A stretch of DNA of 64,000 bases, from the NCBI RefSeq assembly GCF_040958095.1, contig NC_091160.1, forward strand, positions 40,513,788 to 40,577,787, written 5' to 3'. The position numbers were made by a program, and so were the translations under genes. This DNA comes from Procambarus clarkii. Its lineage: Eukaryota > Arthropoda > Malacostraca > Decapoda > Cambaridae. The notes beneath the pieces are model-generated. The model had not been told where the DNA came from. It was given only the letters and a program-made list of their open reading frames with translations, and ran no database searches. This document shows, piece after piece, positions 34,174 through 47,867 of this stretch; position 1 is the stretch's first letter, and every line of letters starts with the position of its first letter.

Positions 34174-37100
34174 CGTCAATACCACCGTCAATACCACCGT
34201 CAATACTCCCGTCAATACCACCGTTAATACCACCGTCAATACTCCCGTCAATACTCCCGTCAATACCACCGTCAATACCACCGTCAATACTCCCGTCAAT
34301 ACCACCGTCAATACCACCGTCAATACTCCCGTCAATACTCCCGTCAATACCACCGTCAATACCACCGTCAATACCACCGTCAATACCACCGTCAATACCA
34401 CCGTCAATACCACCGTCAATACTCCCGTTAATACCACCGTCAATACCACTGTCAATACCACCGTCAATACTCTCGTCAATACCACCGTCAATACCACTGT
34501 CAATACCACTGTCAATACCACCGTCAATACCCCCGTCAATACCACTGTCACTACCACCGTCAATACCACCGTCAATACCACCGTCAATACTCCCGTCAAT
34601 ACCACCGTCAATACCACCGTCAATACCACCGTCAATACCACCGTCAATACCACCGTCAATACCACCGTCAATACTCCCGTTAATACCACCGTCAATACCA
34701 CTGTCAATACCACCGTCAATACTCTCGTCAATACCACCGTCAATACCACTGTCAATACCACTGTCAATACCACCGTCAATACCCCCGTCAATACCACTGT
34801 CACTACCACCGTCAATACCACCGTCAATACCACCGTCAATACCACTGTCAATACCACCGTCAATACCCCCGTCAATACCACTGTCACTACCACCGTCAAT
34901 ACCACCGTCAATACCACCGTCAATACTCCCGTCAATACCACCGTCAATACCACCGTCAATACCACCGTCAATACTCCTGTCAATACCACCGTCAATACCA
35001 CCGTCAATACCACCGTCAATACCACCGTCAATACCACCGTCAATACCCCCGTCAATACCACTGTCACTACCACCGTCAATACCACCGTCAATACCACCGT
35101 CAATACTCCCGTCAATACCACCGTCAATACCACCGTCAATACCACCGTCAATACTCCTGTCAATACCACCGTCAATACCACTGTCAATACCACCGTCAAT
35201 ACTCTCGTCAATACCACCGTCAATACCACTGTCAATACCACCGTCAATACCACTGTCAATACCACCGTCAATACCCCCGTCAATACCACTGTCACTACCA
35301 CCGTCAATACCACCGTCAATACCACCGTCAATACTCCCGTCAATACCACCGTCAATACCACCGTCAATACCACCGTCAATACTCCTGTCAATACCACCGT
35401 CAATACCACCGTCAATACCACCGTCAATACCACCGTCAATACCACCGTCAATACCCCCGTCAATACCACTGTCACTACCACCGTCAATACCACCGTCAAT
35501 ACCACCGTCAATACTCCTGTCAATACCACCGTCAATACCACTGTCAATACCACCGTCAATACCCCCGTCAATACCACTGTCACTACCACCGTCAATACCA
35601 CCGTCAATACCACCGTCAATACTCCCGTCAATACCACCGTCAATACCACCGTCAATACCACCGTCAATACTCCTGTCAATACCACCGTCAATACTCCCGT
35701 CAATACCACCGTCAATACCACCGTCAATACCACCGTCAATACCACCGTCAATACCACCGTCAATACTCCCGTCAATACCACCGTCAATACCACCGTCAAT
35801 ACCACCGTCAATAACCCCGTCAATACCACCGTCAATACCACCGTCAATACCACCGTCAATACCCCCGTCAATACCCCCGTCAATACCACCGTCAATACCA
35901 CCGTCAATACCACCGTCAATAACCCCGTCAATACCACCGTCAATACCACCGTCAATACCACCGTCAATACCACCGTCAATACCACCGTCAATACCACCGT
36001 CAATACCACCGTCAATACCACCGTCAATACTCCCGTCAATACTCCCGTCAATACCACCGTCAATACCACCGTCAATAACCCCGTCAATACCACCGTCAAT
36101 ACTCCCGTCAATACCACCGTCAATACCACCGTCAATACCACCGTCAATAACCCCGTCAATACCACCGTCAATACCACCGTCAATACCACCGTCAATACCA
36201 CCGTCAATACCACCGTCAATACCACCGTCAATAACCCCGTCAATACCACCGTCAATACCACCGTCAATACTCCCGTCAATACCACCGTCAATACCACCGT
36301 CAATACCACCGTCAATACTCCCGTCAATACCACCGTCAATACCACCGTCAATACTCCCGTCAATACCACCGTCAATACCACCGTCAATACCACCGTCAAT
36401 ACTCCCGTCAATACTCCCGTCAATACCACCGTCAATACCACCGTCAATACTCCCGTCAATACCACCGTCAATACCACCGTCAATACCACCGTCTATACCA
36501 CCGTCAATACCACCGTCAATACTCCCGTCAATACTCCCGTCAATACCACCGTCAATACCACCATCAATACCACCGTCAATACCACCGTCAATACCACCGT
36601 CAATACTCCCGTCAATACTCCCGTCAATACCACCGTCAATACCACCGTCAATACCACCGTCAATACCACCGTCAATACCACCGTCAATACTCCCGTCAAT
36701 ACTCCCGTCAATACCACCGTCAATACCACCATCAATACCACCGTCAATACCACCGTCAATACCACCGTCAATACCACCGTTAATACCACCGTCAATACCA
36801 CCGTCAATACTCCCGTCAATACCACCGTCAATACCACCGTTAATACCACCGTCAATACCACCGTCAATACCACCGTCAATACCACCGTCAATACTCCCGT
36901 CAATACCACCGTCAATACCACCGTCAATACTCCCGTCAATACCACCGTCAATACCACCGTCAATACCACCGTCAATACCACCATCAATACCACCGTCAAT
37001 ACTCCCGTCAATACCACCGTCAATACTCCCGTCAATACCACCATCAATACCACCGTCAATACCACCGTCAATACCACCGTCAATACCACCGTCAATACCA

Positions 37101-40100
37101 CCGTCAATACCACCATCAATACCACCGTCAATACTCCCGTCAATACCACCGTCAATACCACCGTCAATACCACCATCAATACCACCGTCAATACTCCCGT
37201 CAATACCACCGTCAATACCACCGTCAATACTCCCGTCAATACCACCGTCAATAACCCCGTCAATACCATCGTCAATACTCCCGTCAATACCACCGTCAAT
37301 ACTCCCGTCAATACCACCGTCAATACCACCGTCAATACCACCGTCAATACAACTGTCAATACCACCGTCAATACAACCGTCAATACCACCGTCAATACAA
37401 CCGTCAATACCACCGTCAATACTCCTGTCAATACCACCGTCAATACCACTGTCAATACCACCGTCAATACTCCCGTCAATACCACCGTCAATACCACCGT
37501 CAATACCACCGTCAATACTCCTGTCAATACCACCGTCAATACCACCGTCAATACTCCTGTCAATACAACCGTCAATACCACCGTCAATACCACGGTCAAT
37601 ACTCCTGTCAATACCACCGTGAATACCACCGTCAATACTCCTGTCAATACTCCCGTCAATACCACCGTCAATACCACCGTCAATACTCCTGTCAATACCA
37701 CCGTGAATACCACCGTCAATACTCCTGTCAATACTCCCGTCAATACCACCGTCAATACCACCGTCAATACTCCTGTCAATACCACCGTCAATACCACCGT
37801 CAATACTCCTGTCAATACAACCGTCAATACTCCCGTCAATACCACCGTCAATACAACCGTCAATACCACCGTCAATACAACCGTCAATACTCCCGTCAAT
37901 ACCACCGTCAATTCTCCCGTCAATACCACCGTCAATACTCCCGTCAATACCACCGTCAATACTCCCGTCAATACCACCGTCAATACCACCGTCAATACTC
38001 CCGTCAATACCACCGTCAATAACCCCGTCAATACCATCGTCAATACTCCCGTCAATACCACCGTCAATACCACCGTCAATACCACCGTCAATACCACCGT
38101 CAATACTCCCGTCAATACCACCGTCAATACCACCGTCAATACCACCGTCAATACCACCGTCAATACCACCGTCAATACCACCGTCAATACTCCTGTCAAT
38201 ACCACCATCAATACTCCCGTCAATACCACCGTCAATACCACCGTCAATACCACCGTCAATACTCCTGTCAATACCACCGTCAATACCACCGTCAATACCA
38301 CCGTCAATACCACCGTCAATACCACTGTCAATACTCCTGTCAATACCACCGTCAATACTCCCGTCAATACCACCGTCAATACTCTCGTCAATACCACAGT
38401 CAATACCACCGTCAATACCACCGTCAATACCACCGTCAATACCACCGTCAATACTCCCGTCAATACCACCGTCAATACCACCGTCAATACCACAGTCAAT
38501 ACCACCGTCAATACCACCGTCAATACCACCGTCAATACCACCGTCAATACCACCGTCAATACTCCCGTCAATACCACCGTCAATACCACCGTCAATACCA
38601 CCGTCAATACCACCGTCAATACCACCGTCAATACCACCGTCAATACTCCCGTCAATACTCCCGTCAATACTCCCGTCAATACCACCGTCAATACCACCGT
38701 CAATACCCCCGTCAATACCACCGTCAATACCACCGTCAATACCACCGTCAATACCACCGTCAATACCACCGTCAATACTCCCGTCAATACCACCGTCAAT
38801 ACTCCCGTCAATACCACCGTCAATAACCCCGTCAATACCATCGTCAATACTCCCGTCAATACCACCGTCAATACAACCGTCAATACTCCCGTCAATACCA
38901 CCGTCAATACCACCGTCAATACAACCGACAATACTCCCGTCAATACCACCGTCAATACCACCGTCAATACCACCGTCAATACAACCGTCAATACTCCCGT
39001 CAATACTCCCGTCAATACTCCCGTCAATACCACCGTCAATAACCCCGTCAATACCACCGTCAATTCTCCCGTCAATACCACCGTCAATACCACCGTCAAT
39101 ACCACCGTCAATACCACCGTCAATAACCCCGTCAATACCACCGTCAATTCTCCCGTCAATACCACCGTCAATACTCCCGTCAATACCACCGTCAATAACC
39201 CCGTCAATACCACCGTCAATTCTCCCGTCAATACCACCGTCAATACTCCCGTCAATACTCCTGTCAATACAACCGTCAATACCACCGTCAATACTCCTGT
39301 CAATACCACCGTCAATACTCCCGTCAATACCACCGTCAATACCACCGTCAATACTCCTGTCAATACCACCGTCAATACTCCCGTCAATACCACCGTCAAT
39401 ACTCCCGTCAATACCACCGTCAATACCACCGTCAATACCACCGTCAATACTCCTGTCAATACCACCGTCAATACCACCGTCAATACTCCCGTCAATACCA
39501 CCGTCAATACCACCGTCAATACAACCGTCAATACTCCCGTCAATACCCCCGTCAATACCACCGTCAATACTCCCGTCAATACCACCGTCAATACCACCGT
39601 CAATACCACCGTCAATACCACCGTCAATACAACCGTCAATACCACCGTCAATACTCCCGTCAATACTCCCGTCAATACTCCCGTCAATACCACCGTCAAT
39701 ACCACCGTCAATACCACCGTCAATGCTCCCGTCAATACCACCGTCAATACTCCCGTCAATACCACCGTCAATACCACCGTCAATACTCTCGTCAATACCA
39801 CAGTCAATACCACCGTCAATACTACCGTCAATACCACCGTCAATACCACCGTCAATACTCCCGTCAATACCACCGTCAATACCACCGTCAATACCACAGT
39901 CAATACCACCGTCAATACCACCGTCAATACCACCGTCAATACCATCGTCAATACCACCGTCAATACTCCCGTCAATACCACCGTCAATACCACCGTCAAT
40001 ACCACCGTCAATACCACCGTCAATACAACCGTCAATACCACCGTCAATACTCCCGTCAATACTCCCGTCAATACTCCCGTCAATACCACCGTCAATACCA

Positions 40101-43100
40101 CCGTCAATACCACCGTCAATACCACCGTCAATACCACCGTCAATACCACCGTCAATACCCCCGTCAATACCACCGTCAATACCACCGTCAATACCACCGT
40201 CAATACCACCGTCAATACCACCGTCAATACCACCGTCAATACTCCTGTCAATACCACCGTCAATACTCCCGTCAATACCACCGTCAATACCACCGTCAAT
40301 ACCACCGTCAATACTCCTGTCAATACCACCGTCAATACCACCGTCAATACCACCGTCAATACCACCGTCAATACCACCGTCAATACTCCTGTCAATACCA
40401 CCGTCAATACTCCCGTCAATACCACCGTCAATACTCTCGTCAATACCACAGTCAATACCACCGTCAATACCACCGTCAATACCACCGTCAATACCACCGT
40501 CAATACTCCCGTCAATACCACCGTCAATACCACCGTCAATACCACAGTCAATACCACCGTCAATACCACCGTCAATACCACCGTCAATACCACCGTCAAT
40601 ACCACCGTCAATACTCCCGTCAATACCACCGTCAATACCACCGTCAATACCACCGTCAATACCACCGTCAATACCACCGTCAATACTCCCGTCAATACCA
40701 CCGTCAATACCACCGTCAATACCACAGTCAATACCACCGTCAATACCACCGTCAATACCACCGTCAATACCACCGTCAATACCACCGTCAATACTCCCGT
40801 CAATACCACCGTCAATACCACCGTCAATACCACCGTCAATACCACCGTCAATACCACCGTCAATACTCCCGTCAATACTCCCGTCAATACTCCCGTCAAT
40901 ACCACCGTCAATACCACCGTCAATACCCCCGTCAATACCACCGTCAATACCACCGTCAATACCACCGTCAATACCACCGTCAATACCACCGTCAATACCA
41001 CCGTCAATACCACCGTCAATACTCCCGTCAATACCACCGTCAATACTCCCGTCAATACCACCGTCAATAACCCCGTCAATACCATCGTCAATACTCCCGT
41101 CAATACCACCGTCAATACAACCGTCAATACTCCCGTCAATACCACCGTCAATACCACCGTCAATACAACCGTCAATACTCCCGTCAATACCACCGTCAAT
41201 ACCACCGTCAATACCACCGTCAATACTCCCGTCAATACTCCCGTCAATACTCCCGTCAATACTCCCGTCAATACTCCCGTCAATACTCCCGTCAATACTC
41301 CCGTCAATAACCCCGTCAATAACCCCGTCAATAACCCCGTCAATACCACCGTCAATTCTCCCGTCAATACCACCGTCAATACCACCGTCAATACCACCGT
41401 CAATACCACCGTCAATACCACCGTCAATACCACCGTCAATACCACAGTCAATACCACCGTCAATACCACCGTCAATACCACCGTCAATACCACCGTCAAT
41501 ACCACCGTCAATACTCCCGTCAATACCACCGTCAATACCACCGTCAATACCACCGTCAATACCACCGTCAATACCACCGTCAATACTCCCGTCAATACCA
41601 CCGTCAATACCACCGTCAATACCACAGTCAATACCACCGTCAATACCACCGTCAATACCACCGTCAATACCACCGTCAATACCACCGTCAATACTCCCGT
41701 CAATACCACCGTCAATACCACCGTCAATACCACCGTCAATACCACCGTCAATACCACCGTCAATACTCCCGTCAATACTCCCGTCAATACTCCCGTCAAT
41801 ACCACCGTCAATACCACCGTCAATACCCCCGTCAATACCACCGTCAATACCACCGTCAATACCACCGTCAATACCACCGTCAATACCACCGTCAATACCA
41901 CCGTCAATACCACCGTCAATACTCCCGTCAATACCACCGTCAATACTCCCGTCAATACCACCGTCAATAACCCCGTCAATACCATCGTCAATACTCCCGT
42001 CAATACCACCGTCAATACAACCGTCAATACTCCCGTCAATACCACCGTCAATACCACCGTCAATACAACCGTCAATACTCCCGTCAATACCACCGTCAAT
42101 ACCACCGTCAATACCACCGTCAATACTCCCGTCAATACTCCCGTCAATACTCCCGTCAATACTCCCGTCAATACTCCCGTCAATACTCCCGTCAATACTC
42201 CCGTCAATACTCCCGTCAATAACCCCGTCAATAACCCCGTCAATACCACCGTCAATTCTCCCGTCAATACCACCGTCAATACCACCGTCAATACCACCGT
42301 CAATACCACCGTCAATACCACCGTCAATACCACCGTCAATACCACCGTCAATACAACCGTCAATACTCCCGTCAATACTCCCGTCAATACTCCCGTCAAT
42401 ACCACCGTCAATAACCCCGTCAATACCACCGTCAATTCTCCCGTCAATACCACCGTCAATACCACCGTCAATACCACCGTCAATAACCCCGTCAATACCA
42501 CCGTCAATTCTCCCGTCAATACCACCGTCAATACTCCCGTCAATACCACCGTCAATAACCCCGTCAATACCACCGTCAATTCTCCCGTCAATACCACCGT
42601 CAATACTCCCGTCAATACTCCTGTCAATACCACCGTCAATACCACCGTCAATACTCCTGTCAATACCACCGTCAATACTCCCGTCAATACCACCGTCAAT
42701 ACCACCGTCAATACTCCTGTCAATACCACCGTCAATACTCCCGTCAATACCACCGTCAATACTCCCGTCAATACCACCGTCAATACCACCGTCAATACCA
42801 CCGTCAATACTCCTGTCAATACCACCGTCAATACTCCCGTCAATACCACCGTCAATACTCCCGTCAATACCACCGTCAATACTCCCGTCAATACCACCGT
42901 CAATACTCCCGTCAATACCACCGTCAATACCACCGTCAATACAACCGTCAATACTCCCGTCAATACCCCCGTCAATACCACCGTCAATACTCCCGTCAAT
43001 ACCACCGTCAATACCACCGTCAATACCACCGTCAATACCACCGTCAATACCACCGTCAATACCACCGTCAATACTCCCGTCAATACTCCCGTCAATACTC

Positions 43101-44442
43101 CCGTCAATACCACCGTCAATACCACCGTCAATACCACCGTCAATGCTCCCGTCAATACCACCGTCAATACTCCCGTCAATACCACCGTCAATACTCCCGT
43201 CAATACCACCGTCAATACCACCGTCAATACTCTCGTCAATACCACAGTCAATACCACCGTCAATACTACCGTCAATACCACCGTCAATACTACCGTCAAT
43301 ACCACCGTCAATACCCCCGTCAATACCACCGTCAATACTCCCGTCAATACTCCCGTCAATACTCCCGTCAATACCACCGTCAATACCACCGTCAATACCA
43401 CCGTCAATACCACCGTCAATACCACCGTCAATACCCCCGTCAATACCACCGTCAATACCACCGTCAATACCACCGTCAATACCACCGTCAATACCACCGT
43501 CAATAACACCGTCAATACCACCGTCAATACCACCCTCAATACCACCGTCAATACCACCGTCAATACTCCCGTCAATACTCCCGTCAATACCACCGTCAAT
43601 ACCACCGTCAATACCACCGTCAATACTCCCGTCAATACTCCCGTCAATACCACCGTCAATACCACCGTCAATACCACCGTCAATACCACCGTCAATACTC
43701 CCGTCAATACCACCGTCAATACCACCGTCAATACCACCGTCAATACCACCGTCAATACCACCGTCAATACCACCGTCAATACTCCCGTCAATACTCCCGT
43801 CAATACCACCGTCAATACCACCGTCAATACCACCGTCAATACCACCGTCAATACCACCGTCAATACCACCGTCAATACCACCGTCAATACTCCCGTCAAT
43901 ACTCCCGTCAATACCACCGTCAATACCACCGTCAATACCACCGTCAATACCACCGTCAATACCACCGTCAATACCACCGTCAATACTCCCGTCAATACTC
44001 CCGTCAATACCACCGTCAATACCACCGTCAATACCACCGTCAATACCACCGTCAATACCACCGTCAATACCACCGTCAATACCACCGTCAATACTCCCGT
44101 CAATACTCCCGTCAATACCACCGTCAATACTCCCGTCAATACCACCGTCAATACCACCGTCAATACCACCGTCAATACCACCGTCAATACCACCGTCAAT
44201 ACCACCGTCAATACCACCGTCAATACCACCGTCAATACCACCGTCAATACCACCGTCAATACTCCCGTCAATACTCCCGTCAATACTCCCGTCAATACCA
44301 CCGTCAATACCACCGTCAATACCACCGTCAATACCACCGTCAATACCACCGTCAATACCACCGTCAATACCCCCGTCAATACCACCGTCAATACCACCGT
44401 CAATACCCCCGTCAATACCACCGTCAATACCACCGTCAATAC
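34174..44442. repeat. 12-bp satellite, array B
   Basis: About 856 units, in perfect 12-bp phase throughout as far as I could follow. Variants are richer than in A: ACCACTGTC, ACTCCTGTC, ACCATCGTC, ACCACCATC, ACAACCGTC, ATTCTCCC, ATAACCCC, ATGCTCCC, ACTCTCGTC, ACCACAGTC. These make higher-order structure visible: a 900-bp (75-unit) period at 40501-42300, and ~3,360-bp spacing between 39.0-39.8 and 42.4-43.2 kb. The longest reading frames (2,658 codons on -, 2,276 on +) are simple consequences of stop-free 12-mers. Confidence 0.98.
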
Positions 44443-45902
44443 CCTCTGAGAGCTACCCTTTGGAGACAAAATTAAGTATGAACTACTCGAGGTGGGAATT
44501 TGTATATAAACACCAATGTTTATATATATAAAAACTTACGAATGTTTACATATATTCACAAACAATAAACTGGAATCAAGTAATTATTGACTGGAAACCG
44601 TTTAAGCGTGTTCCAGAGAGTTCCAGGACTCGCTTGATGCCAGGGACACCGAAATATTACCAAGTGTATGCCAGGCGAGGCTTCGTGAAGCATATTGGGA
44701 TGTCTTGTTTACGAAACCATTACATCTTTGTGTACGGTTTGTGAAATAGTTGATGAGCCCAGGGCCTGGTGTTATAGAGTGATATATAGTGCTATATAGT
44801 ATTATATACTGGAACAAGCGATATGGCAGGAAGTGCAGGTCAGATCCGACTGTTCAACACACTAACATAAAACATTACTTGAACAGGAGAATGATCAGAT
44901 AATATAGTTGGAAACACCATAGAATAGAAAACACGATCAAATAGGAGACACGATAAAAAAAGAGAAAGGCAAGATAAAGTAAGTGAATGAGTTGATAAAA
45001 CAGGGTAATAACATGATAAAATACAAGAACGACAAGATAAAATACAAGAACGACAAGATAAAATACAGGAACGACAAAATAAATACAAGAACGACAAAAT
45101 AAATACAAGAACGACAAAATAAAATACAAGAACGACAAAATAAAATACAAAATACGACACGATAAAATACACGAACAAAATAAAATCCAAGAACGACAAA
45201 ATAAATACAAGAACGACAAGATAAAATACAGGAACGACAAAATAAATACAAGAACGACAAAATAAATACAAGAACGACAAAATAAATACAAGAACGACAA
45301 GATAAAATACAGGAACGACAAAATAAATACAGGAACGACAAGATAAAATACAAGAACGACAAAATAAAATACAAGAGCGACAAAATAAAATACAAGAACG
45401 ACAAGATAAAATACAAGAACGACAAGATAAAATACAAGAACGACAAAATAAAATACAAGAACGACAAAATAAAATACAAGAACGACAAGATAAAATACAG
45501 GAACGACAAAATAAAATACAAGAACGACAAAATAAAATACAAGAACGACAAAATAAAATACAAGAACGACAAAATAAATACAAGAACGACAAAATAAAAT
45601 ACAAGAACGACAAAATAAAATACAAAATACGACACGATAAAATACACGAACAAAATAAAATCCAAGAATGACAGGATAAAATACAAGAACAAAATAAAAT
45701 CCAAGAACGACAAAATAAAATACAAGAACGACACTTTAAAACCAGAAATGTAAACACAATTACCCTCGCCCCAAGCCAAATTTTCCGACAACCAACATAA
45801 TGTTCGTATCGCGTTCCAAATGCGTGTTTAATAGGAATGCAATAGGCAATTAGGGTGCATTTCTTGGCATGAAGAAACTGCAAATGATATTGGGCAAGGG
45901 AG
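44443..45902. repeat. Satellite right flank, copy B (duplicated segment)
   Basis: Second copy of the segment at 32371-33500, continuing past the point where copy A meets the gap. It includes an expanded 20/21-bp minisatellite (about 45015-45735). The flank's left junction with the satellite is identical in both copies (GTCAATACCCTCTGAGAG). Confidence 0.93.
45015..45735. repeat. 20/21-bp minisatellite in flank B
   Basis: About 34 units of the same GATAAAATACAAGAACGACA family as in flank A, with GGAACGAC and ACACGAACAAAATAAAATCC variants. It has roughly 300 bp more than the copy-A array. Confidence 0.93.
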
Positions 45903-45916
45903 CTCGTGGCATGAAT

Positions 45917-46343
45917 GGTAGAGTAGGTGTAATAGGCGCATTAGGACCACGTGGCGCTCTCAGCTGACTCACGTAAACAATAACAGTGGTAGAGTAGGTG
46001 TAATAGGCGCATTAGGACCACGTGGCGCTCTCAGCTGACTCACGTAAACAATAACAGTGGTAGAGTAGGTGTAATAGGCGCATTAGGACCACGTGGCGCT
46101 CTCAGCTGACTCACGTAAACAATAACAGTGGTAGAGTAGGTGTAATAGGCGCATTAGGACCACGTGGCGCTCTCAGCTGACTCACGTAAACAATAACAGT
46201 GGTAGAGTAGGTGTAATAGGCGCATTAGGACCACGTGGCGCTCTCAGCTGACTCACGTAAACAATAACAGTGGTAGAGTAGGTGTAATAGGCGCATTAGG
46301 ACCACGTGGCGCTCTCAGCTGACTCACGTAAACAATAACAGTG
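45917..46343. repeat. Six perfect 71-bp tandem repeats
   Basis: Units start at 45917, 45988, 46059, 46130, 46201 and 46272 with GGTAGAGTAGGTGTAATAGG and appear identical. Each contains CCACGTGG (E-box palindrome) and CAGCTGACTCA (CAGCTG E-box overlapping a TGACTCA AP-1 site). Confidence 0.97.
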
Positions 46344-46398
46344 GTGTTGCCGTCTTACTGGTCTCTTATACAGACTTTTGTCTTAGTAAAGGAGGGCT

Positions 46399-47274
46399 TG
46401 TTGCCCACATTGGGTGTTACCTACATGGGTTGTTACCTACATGGGGTGTTACCTACATGGGGTGTTACCTACATGGGTTGTTACCTACATTGGGTGTTAC
46501 CTACATGGGGTGTTACCTACATGGGGTGTTACCTACATTGGGTGTTACCTACATGGGGTGTTACCTACATGGGTTGTTACCTACATGGGGTGTTACCTAC
46601 ATGGGGTGTTACCTACATGGGGTGTTACCTACATGGGTTGTTACCTACATGGGTTGTTACCTACATGGGGTGTTACCTACATGGGGTGTTACCTACATGG
46701 GGTGTTACTTACATGGGGTGTTACCTACATGGGGTCTTACCTACATGGGGTGTTACCTACATGGGGTGTTACCTACATAGGGTCTTACCTACATGGGGTG
46801 TTACCTACATGGGGTGTTACCTACATGGGGTGTTACCTACATGGGTTGTTACCTATATGGGGTGTTACCTACATGGGGTGTTACCTATATGGGGTGTTAC
46901 CCACATGGGGTGTTACCTACATCGGGTGTTACCTACATCGGGTGTTACCAACATCGGGTGTTACCTACATGGGGTGTTACCTACATCGGGTGTTACCTAC
47001 ATGGGGTGTTACCTACATAGGGTGTTACCTACATGGGGTGTTACCTACTTGGGTTGTTACCTACATGGGGTGTTACCTACATGGGGTGTTACCTACATGG
47101 GGTGTTACCTACATGGGGTGTTACCTACATGGGGTGTTACCTACATGGAGTGTTACCTACATGGGGTGTTACCTACATGGGGTGTTACCTACATGGGGTG
47201 TTACCTACATGGAGTGTTACCTACATGGGGTGTTACCTACATGGGGTGTTACCTACATGGAGTGTTATCTATGG
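46399..47274. repeat. 16-bp minisatellite
   Basis: About 55 copies of TTACCTACATGGGGTG with point variants (TTGGGTG, ATCGGGTG, ATGGAGTG, TATATG). A period of 16 means every + frame cycles through YMGC / LHGV / PTWG. None meets a stop, giving three overlapping open frames that are not genes. Confidence 0.97.
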
Positions 47275-47380
47275 GGTAATGGGCCCACAGTCAACATTAT
47301 TACTGCCACCAGCAGCATGGTGGACCAAAGTCAGCATTATTATCTCTTTATTTCACAAACTTTGTCAAGGAGGTTTTAGG

Positions 47381-47630
47381 GGAGCCGGTCGGCCGAGTGG
47401 ACAGCACACTGGACTTGTGATCCTGTGGTCCTGGGTTCGTTCCCGGGCGCCGGCGAGAAACAATGGGCAGAGTTTCTTTCACCCTATGCCCCTGTTACCT
47501 AGCAGTAAAATAGGTACCTGGGTGTTAGTCAGCTGTCACGGGCTGCTTCCTAGGGGTGGAGGCCTGATCGAGGACCGGGCCGCGGGGACACTAAAGCCCC
47601 GAAATCATCTCAAGATAACCTCAGGATACG
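47381..47630 (+). mobile_element. tRNA-derived SINE
   Basis: The head (47381-47455) keeps Pol III promoter boxes: an A-box-like TCGGCCGAGTGG (47389-47400) and a B box GGTTCGTTCC (47434-47443) within a T-arm-like CTGGG...CCGGG. A tRNA-unrelated body follows with ATGGGCAGAGTTTCTTTCAC, TAGCAGTAAAATAGGTACCT and GCCCCGAAATCATCTC. I recognise this as a common decapod SINE type. The cloverleaf is imperfect, so a functional tRNA is not called. Confidence 0.75.
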
Positions 47631-47639
47631 ACTCAAACT

Positions 47640-47850
47640 TTCTTAATCGTGATAGAACAAGAAACATAAAAAATAAATGATTACAGGAATTGGGAGATAA
47701 AGAGAGAGATAGAGGAGGTGAAGGGAAAGATGAGGAGAGAGAGAGAGGGAAAGATGTAGTAAAGGGAGAGATAAAGGGAAGGGGAAGACAGGGGCAGCTT
47801 AATAAGGTTAGTAAGGTCAGAGGTAATTAATCACCCCCTTGTTGCTCTGG
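47640..47850. repeat. Purine-rich low-complexity tract
   Basis: GA-rich text (AGAGAGAGATAGAGGAGGTG and relatives) between the SINE and the CR1-like tail, a polypurine stretch without coding content. Confidence 0.7.
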
Positions 47851-47867
47851 GAATGGTTTGTACTCAC

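Noticed and set aside
36493..44469. 2,658-codon open reading frame on the - strand (and 1,991- and 2,276-codon frames on +)
   Set aside because: Stop-free 12-bp tandem repeat; several frames on both strands are open, there is no gene structure, and one frame runs through an N gap.
47381..47455. Functional tRNA gene
   Set aside because: A and B boxes are present but acceptor pairing is poor and a SINE body follows directly.
46341..47680. Three overlapping + frames of 215-321 codons with YMGCYLHGVLPTWGVT repeats
   Set aside because: 16-bp minisatellite cycling through frames; the C-terminal extension of one frame merely reads into the SINE.
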